Assembly (NCBI GenBank): GCA_964456095.1
Contig: CAYVZF010000054.1
Span: 1-9,315, forward strand
Origin: CANRPC01 sp964456095
Lineage (GTDB): Bacteria; Bacillota_I; Bacilli_A; RFN20; CAG-449
Length of the DNA stretch: 9,315 nt
Direction of reading: 5' to 3'
The first letter of the stretch is position 1; the number at the start of each line of letters is the position of its first letter. Below the pieces are notes generated by a model that had not been told where the DNA came from, made no database searches, and saw only the letters and a program-made list of their open reading frames with translations. The position numbers were made by a program, and so were the translations under genes. Of this stretch, positions 1-5,799 are shown in pieces.

Positions 1-5
1 TTATA

Positions 6-14
6 TGGTATACT
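6..14 (+). promoter_or_regulatory. Extended -10 promoter for the recombinase operon
   Basis: TGGTATACT fits the extended -10 form TG-N-TATAAT with one mismatch. Transcription would start near position 20, directly before the leader hairpin. A -35 box would fall left of position 1 and cannot be examined. No terminator is seen between here and 4482, so this promoter could drive the whole recombinase operon. Confidence 0.5.
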
Positions 15-18
15 ATGA

Positions 19-111
19 CTATAAACGATAGTAATGCTGTCGTTTTAGTTGTAGAACCTTGAATAGAAGGAGGGCAAAATATAGAAAAATATCAAGGAAA
101 GTTTACAACTA
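19..111 (+). promoter_or_regulatory. Structured 5' leader of the recombinase operon
   Basis: Two foldings are visible. First, 19-31 can pair with 37-48 (12 pairs including one G-U, one bulged T at 22, loop TAATG). Second, TAGTTGTA at 46-53 is the exact complement of TACAACTA at 104-111, and CCTTGA at 57-62 pairs with TCAAGG at 92-97. The second fold encloses the ribosome binding site (66-73) and the ATA start (81) in its loop. A local CCTT/AAGG hairpin (57-60 with 67-70) would instead cover part of that binding site. Bases 46-48 are shared by the first and second foldings, so these compete. A regulatory role is inferred; the repeats could also be protein-binding sites on DNA. Confidence 0.35.
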
Positions 112-320
112 CACACTCATATAATTCTATGGGTGATAACAAATTGGAGGATAACAAAAACTTAATTAATGAGAACGATGAAAGTGTTGAATTAGAAACA
201 TATTATGTTGATGGTGTTAAAGTTACTGTTGAAAGAGTTTTTATAAATAGTGGAAGAAATATGGTTGAAAGATTATTTGATTTATTTGAGAACGATAATT
301 TAGAAATAAGTAGTATTTAA
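81..320 (+). CDS. Small operon-leading protein with an apparent ATA start (79 aa)
   Basis: Function unknown. The conventional reading begins at ATG 129 (63 aa), but that ATG has no ribosome binding site. A perfect AAGGAGG lies at 67-73, and exactly 7 bases later ATA at 81 opens the same frame, adding 16 codons. Either the gene uses a rare AUA start, or a former ATG has mutated to ATA and reduced expression. The protein has a charged, Asn/Asp/Glu-rich first half. It then has a compact part from about residue 45 (YYVDGVKVTVERVF, two possible strands) followed by a helix (MVERLFDLFEN). This layout recalls, from memory only, the small TnpW-type proteins encoded beside recombinase genes in Clostridial elements; that is not an identification. 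The stop at 318-320 lies 30 bases before the first recombinase, so the two are probably co-transcribed. Confidence 0.55.
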   Translation: MEKYQGKFTTTHSYNSMGDNKLEDNKNLINENDESVELETYYVDGVKVTVERVFINSGRNMVERLFDLFENDNLEISSI

Positions 321-350
321 AAAAATTATTCATCGAAAGGAGGTGTAGAT

Positions 351-1985
351 GTGATAGGTATAAGAGAAAATCCGAATGTAGCAATTTATTGCAGACTTTC
401 AAGAGAAGATGGAGATTCTGGTGAATCAAATTCTATTAAAACTCAAAGAGAAATCTTAACTGATTATGTTACAAATAATAATTGGACTGTCTATAACATC
501 TACACCGATGATGGATATTCTGGAGGTAATTTTAATCGTCCTGCATGGAAAACTTTAATTGGTGATGTTGAAAAAGGGGTAATTGATGTAATTGTAGTTA
601 AAGATTTATCAAGATTAGGCAGAAACTATATTGAATCAGGATATTATACGGAAGAATATTTTCCAAGTAAAAATGTTAGATTCATTGCATTAAATGATAA
701 TTATGATTCAGAAAAAGAAGATAATGATTTAACTCCTTTTATGAATATTATTAATCAATGGTATTTAAGAGATTTATCAAAAAAAGTTAAAGCATCACAT
801 AAAAATAGAATGAAAAAAGGTGAGTTTCCAAGAAATTTAGCATTTCCATTTTATGGTTATAAATTCAATAACAAAAATGAAAGGGTTATTTGTGAAGAAA
901 CTGCTAGAGTAGTTAGAAAAATATTTGAATTATACATAGTATCTATTCCACCAATACAAATTGCACAATATTTGTTTGATAATAAAATACCTACTCCAGC
1001 TTATTATAATTATTTAACATATGGATATAATCCTAAAGAGTGGATTGATGCATCGGAATCGAAAAAATATAAATGGAATCCAGGAGTAATTTTAAAAATT
1101 ATTAGTTCTTCTGAATATATTGGTAATCTTATATTTAATAAGAAAAGTACAATATCTTATAAAACGCATAAAAGAGTTAATAACCCTAGAGATCAAATAT
1201 ATATTTTTGAAAATATGTGTGAAGCTATAATTGATGAAGAAACATTTAATAAAGCTCAAGAAATTAGAGTAAATAGAATATATCAAAGTATTCCTTTAAA
1301 TATTAATAGATATAAAAACATTCTATTTTGTGGCTGTTGTGGTAAACCTTTATCATTAAAACATTCAAAAGATAATCCTAAATATAGAATAAAAGAATCT
1401 TATTCATATGTTTGCAGAAAAGATATTAAAAATCATTGTGATAATAGACAAGGTGTTAGAATTGAAGTATTAGATAAAATAATATATCTTGAATTAGAAA
1501 AATTAATTAGTCGTGTTTTAAAAGAGAAAGATCAAATAAGAGAATACGCAATAAATTATCAAAAAAGTAAAAAGAAAGTAGTTAATCCATTTGATACTTC
1601 AGAACTTGATAAATTGATTGCAAGAAATAAAAAATTAGATATTTTAATGCAAAGATTATTTGAAAAAAATACTGAAGGTGGTTTACCTCAGGAAACTTAT
1701 AATAGAATGCTAAATTCATATTCTGAAGAATTTGAAGCAAACAAAATTAAAATTGATGAAATAAAACGGAAACAAGAAAAATCAAATAATGATATTGATT
1801 ATTTAAACGTAACAAATGAATTTATACAAAGAGTAGAAAATATTGCAGGAAAAGAAATCGATAGAAATGTAATTTTAAGCATAATAGATAAAATCTATAT
1901 TACTAAAATAAATAATGAAATAAAAATGGAAATAAGATTCTATGGAGTTCCAGATATGTTGAAGGAGTATTTTTATGGCAATTAA
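351..1985 (+). CDS. Large serine recombinase 1 (544 aa)
   Basis: A site-specific DNA recombinase of the large serine family, which cuts both DNA partners through a phosphoserine link and exchanges strands by subunit rotation to integrate or excise an element. The resolvase domain spans about residues 9-150: YCRLS at 13-17 gives Arg15 and the nucleophile Ser17, and DLSRLGRN at 85-92 gives the active-site arginines 88 and 91. A Recombinase (DNA-binding) domain follows at about 170-300. A zinc ribbon has Cys327, Cys330, Cys355 and Cys363. Next is a charged coiled-coil segment (about 375-480) and a short C-terminal domain. The length is typical for the family. The GTG start is chosen because AAAGGAGG lies 7 bases upstream. 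The last 11 bases overlap the next recombinase gene, suggesting translational coupling. All key residues are present, so it is probably active. Confidence 0.95.
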   Translation: MIGIRENPNVAIYCRLSREDGDSGESNSIKTQREILTDYVTNNNWTVYNIYTDDGYSGGNFNRPAWKTLIGDVEKGVIDVIVVKDLSRLGRNYIESGYYTEEYFPSKNVRFIALNDNYDSEKEDNDLTPFMNIINQWYLRDLSKKVKASHKNRMKKGEFPRNLAFPFYGYKFNNKNERVICEETARVVRKIFELYIVSIPPIQIAQYLFDNKIPTPAYYNYLTYGYNPKEWIDASESKKYKWNPGVILKIISSSEYIGNLIFNKKSTISYKTHKRVNNPRDQIYIFENMCEAIIDEETFNKAQEIRVNRIYQSIPLNINRYKNILFCGCCGKPLSLKHSKDNPKYRIKESYSYVCRKDIKNHCDNRQGVRIEVLDKIIYLELEKLISRVLKEKDQIREYAINYQKSKKKVVNPFDTSELDKLIARNKKLDILMQRLFEKNTEGGLPQETYNRMLNSYSEEFEANKIKIDEIKRKQEKSNNDIDYLNVTNEFIQRVENIAGKEIDRNVILSIIDKIYITKINNEIKMEIRFYGVPDMLKEYFYGN

Positions 1986-3513
1986 AGAAAATTTAGTAGC
2001 AATATATTGTAGATTATCTTCTGAAGATGGAATGGATAATGTTAGTATTAGTATTGAGAATCAAATGGATATTTGCAAAAAATATGTAAATGACAATGGT
2101 TTGACTTTATATAATATTTATATTGATGATGGTTATTCAGGAAGCACATTTGATAGACTTGGATTTCAAAATATGATAAATGATTTAGAATTAAAAAGAT
2201 TTGGATGCATAATTGTTAAAGATTTATCAAGATTAGGAAGAAATTTTTTAAAGGTATCATATTATGTAGAAGATTATTTTGTTGCTAATAGAATTAGATT
2301 TATTTCAATTCAAGATAATTATGATAGTAAAACTGCAGATACAGAAGAACTAGGTATTGCAATTAAAAATTTTTTAAATGGATATTATCTTAAAGAATGT
2401 AGTAAAAAAATGAGAGTGGGACATAAAAATAGAGCTAAACATGGAACACTTTCAACATTAGGACATTATGGATATTTAGTTGAGGATAATAACTATATTA
2501 TTGATGAAGAAACAGCACCTATTGTACAAGAAATATTTAAAAGATATATAAGTGGCGAAACTGTAAAAAGTATATGTGAATATTTAAAAGATAGTAAAAT
2601 ATTAACACCTTCTCATTATTTTAATTCAAGACATAAAAACAATAGGATTTTAACAAAGAGTGGAAAGTATGATTGGCAGAACCACAGTATATATACAATT
2701 TTAAAAGATGAACAATATACGGGTACTCAAATTAATTTTAGATATTCAACATCTAAATATGGAAAAAAACTATGTAAAAGTGATAGGAGTTTATGGCAGA
2801 AAAAAGAAAATACACATGAAGCAATTATTAAAAATGATGATTTTATAAAAGCACAAGAAATTCTAAAAGAAAGAAATACTAAAAACAAACAGAAAAACCA
2901 TTTAGATGTAGATAATCTAGGATTAAAAGGAATTGTATTTACTGATTCTGGTAGAGCAATGAATTTTAGTGGAACTTTCAATAGTGAAGGAAAATTATTT
3001 AAAACAACATATTATAGTAACTTTTATGAAAAAATTTATGTTAAAAGTCAAATTCTTCATGATGTTGTATTTAGAGATATAAAGAAATTAATCAAACAAA
3101 TAAAAATTAGTAAAGAACAATTTATTGAAATGACACAAAAGAAGAAAATGACTATATTTGATGAAAAAGAAATTTATAGAGTTGAAAAAAGAATTAAAGA
3201 TATTGATATTGATTTTCAAGTATTATTTGAAAAATTAGTTGCTGAAGAAATAGATGATATTGAATATGAATTATCTAATAGAATATTAAATGAAGAACTT
3301 CAATCATTAAATATTAAGATTAATGAATTAATTACTAAAAAGAAAATAATTGAAACAAAAATGAAGAAGCTAATAAGTTTTATTGATGTTGTTAATGAGT
3401 TATCTTTAGAAGAAGATAAACTTAAAATAATTAAAGCGTTAGTATCTAAAGTAATTGTAAGTAAAAAAGATGATGGATATAAATTTAAAATAATATACAA
3501 TTTTGAAAAATAG
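1975..3513 (+). CDS. Large serine recombinase 2 without zinc-ribbon cysteines (512 aa)
   Basis: A second large serine recombinase, clearly a diverged paralogue rather than a recent copy of the first. The resolvase domain has YCRLS at 11-15 (Arg13, nucleophile Ser15), DDGYSG at 51-56 and DLSRLGRN at 83-90, so catalysis should be intact. A Recombinase domain occupies about residues 160-300, and charged helical segments typical of the family's coiled coil lie at about 385-470. Where a zinc ribbon normally begins (F-C-x-x-C-G), this protein reads FTDSGRAM from Phe322, and the C-terminal half has no cysteine at all. The ATG is preceded by GAAGGAG at 1961-1967, inside the upstream gene. Paired large serine recombinases are known in SCC elements (CcrA/CcrB), where both are needed; whether this pair works jointly is not shown by sequence. 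Confidence 0.93.
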   Translation: MAIKENLVAIYCRLSSEDGMDNVSISIENQMDICKKYVNDNGLTLYNIYIDDGYSGSTFDRLGFQNMINDLELKRFGCIIVKDLSRLGRNFLKVSYYVEDYFVANRIRFISIQDNYDSKTADTEELGIAIKNFLNGYYLKECSKKMRVGHKNRAKHGTLSTLGHYGYLVEDNNYIIDEETAPIVQEIFKRYISGETVKSICEYLKDSKILTPSHYFNSRHKNNRILTKSGKYDWQNHSIYTILKDEQYTGTQINFRYSTSKYGKKLCKSDRSLWQKKENTHEAIIKNDDFIKAQEILKERNTKNKQKNHLDVDNLGLKGIVFTDSGRAMNFSGTFNSEGKLFKTTYYSNFYEKIYVKSQILHDVVFRDIKKLIKQIKISKEQFIEMTQKKKMTIFDEKEIYRVEKRIKDIDIDFQVLFEKLVAEEIDDIEYELSNRILNEELQSLNIKINELITKKKIIETKMKKLISFIDVVNELSLEEDKLKIIKALVSKVIVSKKDDGYKFKIIYNFEK

Positions 3514-3533
3514 TAAGGGATTAAAAGTGAATT

Positions 3534-3764
3534 ATGAATGTAAGTATAAAAGTATTAGATTATATAAATGAACTAAAGGAATTAAATGAAATTAGAACTA
3601 GAGCATCTAATGAATTTGAACCAGTTCAAGAATTGGAAAAGTATTTATTGTTAGTTGAAATAGTAGATGAAAAAATGCAAGAGTTATTCGAAAAATTATA
3701 TCAAGAAATAGAAAAGGAAGAGAAGTATGAAGAGAGTAGTAATTTATCTAAATTATCCGTATGA
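3534..3764 (+). CDS. Small acidic helical protein (76 aa), function unknown
   Basis: Not recognised. The ATG at 3534 follows recombinase 2 by 20 bases. A weak AAGGGA lies 13 bases upstream, so expression may depend on coupling. The protein is strongly acidic (about 17 Glu and 2 Asp against about 10 Lys/Arg) and consists of predicted amphipathic helices with leucine/isoleucine spacing (residues 5-20 and 30-66), suggesting a helical bundle or short coiled coil. There is no signal peptide, membrane segment or cysteine. Its acidic charge argues against direct DNA binding and would suit a protein partner role, which is inference. Its last 38 bases overlap the next gene in another frame. It stops at TGA, which fits use of the standard code. 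Confidence 0.65.
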   Translation: MNVSIKVLDYINELKELNEIRTRASNEFEPVQELEKYLLLVEIVDEKMQELFEKLYQEIEKEEKYEESSNLSKLSV

Positions 3765-4302
3765 TGATGGATACCAAGAATGTTTAGTTAGTCAATTAAA
3801 GAATTTTGTGATAGAACATGAAGATTGGATTCTGAAAGAAGTAATTATTGAAACAGCATTAAATGGTGACAAAGAAAACTTTAATAATCTTATGAATATG
3901 TGTTGCAACAAAGAATTTGATATTCTATTTGTTAAACATATTTACCATTTAACTACAGATGTTATGAAGTATTTAGATATTGAAAAAATATTTACAGAAA
4001 ATAATATTACAATTTATTCACAAGAAAATATGGCTGAAGTAAATATGAGAAAGTTATTAAATAAAAAGAATCTTGATAGTTTATTAAAATATTTATCGCA
4101 AGAAACAGGTGATACAAAAGATGAAAGATATTATGAAATGCAATTAAGATTAGAAACGTTGCAAAAAATAAGATTAATTGTGAGTGAAAATATCGTTGAA
4201 CTATCGGAAACAGATTATTTAATTCATGCTTATGAAATACTTAATGAAGCAGAGCAAGAAGCATGGAACTATATTAATACTGGAGAAATTGTGGAGGTAT
4301 AA
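3727..4302 (+). CDS. Resolvase-like protein lacking all catalytic residues (191 aa)
   Basis: Residues 1-100 follow the resolvase-domain pattern of the two upstream recombinases but cannot be catalytic. The first strand reads VVIYLNYP where the enzymes read VAIYCRLS: the arginine is Asn9 and the nucleophilic serine is Pro11. The VVKDLSRLGRN segment is matched by FVKHIYHLTTD at 68-78, so the catalytic Ser and both Arg are Tyr73, His74 and Thr77. The later strand NNITIYS matches the family's NVRFIAL position. Beyond about residue 105 the protein is charged and helical, with no Recombinase domain or zinc ribbon. The frame is intact and is preceded by AGGAAGAG about 5 bases upstream, so it looks like a maintained gene rather than a decayed one. 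A plausible role is dimerising with, and steering or restraining, the active recombinases; this is inferred from homology and position. Confidence 0.75.
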   Translation: MKRVVIYLNYPYDDGYQECLVSQLKNFVIEHEDWILKEVIIETALNGDKENFNNLMNMCCNKEFDILFVKHIYHLTTDVMKYLDIEKIFTENNITIYSQENMAEVNMRKLLNKKNLDSLLKYLSQETGDTKDERYYEMQLRLETLQKIRLIVSENIVELSETDYLIHAYEILNEAEQEAWNYINTGEIVEV

Positions 4303-4304
4303 AA

Positions 4305-4475
4305 ATGAAAGCATATGAATATAAAACAGTTAATTTATTTTTAACGCCAATGGATTCTGAAGTATCTCAATTTGAGATTGATAAAAAATGTAATGAATTA
4401 GGACAAGAAGGATGGCAACTTGTAAAATTTGAAATATATAATGATACTAATATAATGTTAATATTTAAACGATAA
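4305..4475 (+). CDS. DUF4177-like small protein (56 aa)
   Basis: A short gene 2 bases after the resolvase-like gene, with a good GGAGGT at 4293-4298 and a 6-base spacer to its ATG. The protein opens with MKAYEYKTV, has LGQEGWQLV at 32-40 and ends IMLIFKR. This is the pattern of DUF4177 proteins (YEYK-V ... LN-LG-EGWELV ... -KR), a small alpha-beta fold of unknown function found widely in Firmicutes and their mobile elements. The length is normal for the family. It is the last gene of the recombinase operon and is followed 6 bases later by the terminator stem. No catalytic motif, cysteine cluster or signal peptide is seen. Confidence 0.8.
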   Translation: MKAYEYKTVNLFLTPMDSEVSQFEIDKKCNELGQEGWQLVKFEIYNDTNIMLIFKR

Positions 4476-4481
4476 GTATAT

Positions 4482-4509
4482 CCACTCTTAATAGGAGTGG
4501 TTTTATTTT
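4482..4509 (+). terminator. Intrinsic terminator of the recombinase operon
   Basis: CCACTC at 4482-4487 pairs with GAGTGG at 4495-4500, extended by a T-G pair (4488/4494), with a 5-base loop at 4489-4493. TTTTATTTT follows directly. The 3' arm contains AGGAG, the only candidate ribosome binding site for the TTG start of murC at 4508, so termination and murC translation signals overlap physically. Confidence 0.85.
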
Positions 4510-5758
4510 GTCGAAATATCTTAATGCTAGACACCTGAATATTCCGATAGGCTCAGGAATGTCTTCATTAGCTATTTTATTAAAGAAAAATAATAATTAT
4601 GTAGTAGGTGAGGATGTTAATGATTATATTCAAACGGAAGATTCATTAAAAGAAAATGATATAGATGTATTACCATTAAATTCATATAAGAATATTAATG
4701 CTGATATTTATATAATTGGTCATTCATTTGAAGATAAAATAATAATTGAAAATAAAATTGTTATCTCTTATAGCGTGTTTTTATCTTTTTATTTAAATAA
4801 AAAGGGATTAGTTTCAATATGTGGTAGTCATGGTAAAACATCAATGGTAGGTTTATTATCGCATTTAACAAATTCATCTTATTTAAGAGGAGATGGAAGA
4901 AGCGATATTATTAAAGATAGTAATAAATTTATTTTAGAATCATGTGAATATAAAGATCATTTTTTATATTATAATCCTGAAGAAGTAATATTATTAAATA
5001 TTGATTATGATCATTGTGATTATTTTAAAAATTATAAGCAATATTTAAATAGTTTTATTAAATTTGTTTCAAAAGCAAAAAGAAGTTATGTTCCATATTC
5101 ATTAAGAAAAATATTTAAAAATTCTATTACAATTGGAAAGTCAAAAAAAGCAGACTTTTCATATCAAAATGTAATATTCAATAAAGATTATATGGAATTT
5201 GATATTTATAGCTTTACTTCATTTGCTTTACATATTAAAACAAGATTAAAAGGAATACAATTTATAGAAATGCTCACTTTTTGTTATGCATTTTGTAAAA
5301 TAAATGATATTGATTTTGATGTTAATAAGATAGAAACATTTGAAAGCGCTAAAAGAAGATTTAATATAATGAATATTAATTCTACATATATTATTGATGA
5401 TTATGCGCATCATCATAAGCAAATAAAAATGCATTATGATAATATTAAAATGATGTATAAAAATTATAAATATGTGGCAATATTTGAACCAGATAGATAT
5501 TCAAGATTTAATAAGTTTAAAAATAAATTTAAAAAAGAATTATTGAAATTTGATTATATATATATTCTTCCATTTCCTGATATGGATGAAAATGTTAATA
5601 AAAATAATAGATTAATTAAACATAAAAAGATTAAATATATTGAATCTATAAATGAAGTTGAAATATTAAAAGAAGATAATGTTATATATTCATTTATGTC
5701 TAGTAAAGAAATGAAAGAAAATATAGAAGAAGTAATTAAAAAATTGAAAAATAAATAA
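4508..5758 (+). CDS. murC: UDP-N-acetylmuramate--L-alanine ligase, altered N-terminus (416 aa)
   Basis: Cytoplasmic ATP-dependent ligase that adds L-alanine to UDP-MurNAc, the first step of the peptidoglycan stem peptide. ATP loop GSHGKTS is at 106-112, LESCEYKDHF at 143-152 and NIDYDHCDYF at 164-173, the last two close to MurC's typical EACEYRRHF and NIDFDHPDYF. KRRF is at 282-285, DDYAHH at 297-302 and FEPDRYSRF at 326-334. GSGMSSLA at 15-22 matches the UDP-binding loop, but the preceding residues read HLNIPI where the family has YHFIGIGG, so part of that glycine loop is missing. Codons CAC9, CTG10, CCG13 and GGC15 occur nowhere else in the gene. TTG 4508 is the only plausible start, with AGGAG 10 bases upstream inside a terminator stem. 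The most likely cause is element integration replacing the original 5' end; activity is uncertain. Confidence 0.85.
   Translation: MSKYLNARHLNIPIGSGMSSLAILLKKNNNYVVGEDVNDYIQTEDSLKENDIDVLPLNSYKNINADIYIIGHSFEDKIIIENKIVISYSVFLSFYLNKKGLVSICGSHGKTSMVGLLSHLTNSSYLRGDGRSDIIKDSNKFILESCEYKDHFLYYNPEEVILLNIDYDHCDYFKNYKQYLNSFIKFVSKAKRSYVPYSLRKIFKNSITIGKSKKADFSYQNVIFNKDYMEFDIYSFTSFALHIKTRLKGIQFIEMLTFCYAFCKINDIDFDVNKIETFESAKRRFNIMNINSTYIIDDYAHHHKQIKMHYDNIKMMYKNYKYVAIFEPDRYSRFNKFKNKFKKELLKFDYIYILPFPDMDENVNKNNRLIKHKKIKYIESINEVEILKEDNVIYSFMSSKEMKENIEEVIKKLKNK
4530..4563. other. Candidate right attachment site inside the murC 5' end
   Basis: CCTGA at 4534-4538 is mirrored by TCAGG at 4553-4557, flanked by GACA (4530-4533) and TGTC (4560-4563), the outer pair offset by 2 bases. 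Large serine recombinase sites are short imperfect inverted repeats around a 2-base crossover. This one spans the point where MurC similarity begins (about 4551) and where atypical codons end. The crossover bases cannot be fixed without the other end of the element. Confidence 0.35.
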
Positions 5759-5773
5759 GTTACTCTTTATAAT
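5744..5773 (+). promoter_or_regulatory. Promoter for the U32-family gene
   Basis: TTGAAA at 5744-5749 and a perfect TATAAT at 5768-5773 are separated by 18 bases. The -35 box lies in the last codons of murC. Transcription would begin near 5780, giving a leader of about 20 bases before the ATG at 5800. In DNA this AT-rich such matches arise by chance, but the placement is right for the downstream gene. Confidence 0.45.
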
Positions 5774-5799
5774 ATCTAAGTATTAATTAGGAGAATCTT

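Larger units (their letters stand above)
1..4540 (+). mobile_element. Right-hand part of an integrated serine-recombinase element (left end outside window)
   Basis: Six closely packed + strand genes include two large serine recombinases and a catalytically dead resolvase-like protein. They run from a promoter at the window's left edge to a terminator that touches murC. Large serine recombinases are integrases or transposases of phages, ICEs and Tn4451- or SCC-like elements, and their genes often lie next to one end of the element. The right boundary is placed roughly at 4530-4550, because murC family similarity starts only at about 4551 and the codons just before it are atypical. The left boundary is not visible, so cargo and element size are unknown. 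No conjugation, phage structural or resistance gene is seen here. Base composition matches the chromosomal genes, so the element is either long resident or comes from a similar host. Confidence 0.6.

Noticed and set aside
1092..1286. Minus-strand open frame within recombinase 1, with similar ones at 241-429, 2727-2981, 3300-3500 and 5246-5434
   Set aside because: They lie opposite clearly coding genes, have low-complexity hydrophobic translations produced by AT-rich codons, and lack ribosome binding sites.
351..3513. Recent tandem duplication of one recombinase gene
   Set aside because: The two proteins share motifs and domain order but differ widely, including the zinc ribbon, so any duplication is old.
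3762..3779. TGA at 3762 read as tryptophan, as in Mycoplasma
   Set aside because: All tryptophans in the long genes are TGG, those genes contain no in-frame TGA, and read-through here would soon reach TAG without any family match.
3727..4302. Resolvase-like gene as a random pseudogene remnant
   Set aside because: The frame is uninterrupted, has its own ribosome binding site and sits tightly between two other small genes. Only the catalytic positions are replaced while the fold pattern remains.
4429..4456. Dedicated murC promoter (TTGAAA, 16 bases, TATAAT) inside the DUF4177-like gene
   Set aside because: It would fire directly into the terminator at 4482, and such matches are common in AT-rich coding DNA. 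It is mentioned as a possibility but not listed as a feature.
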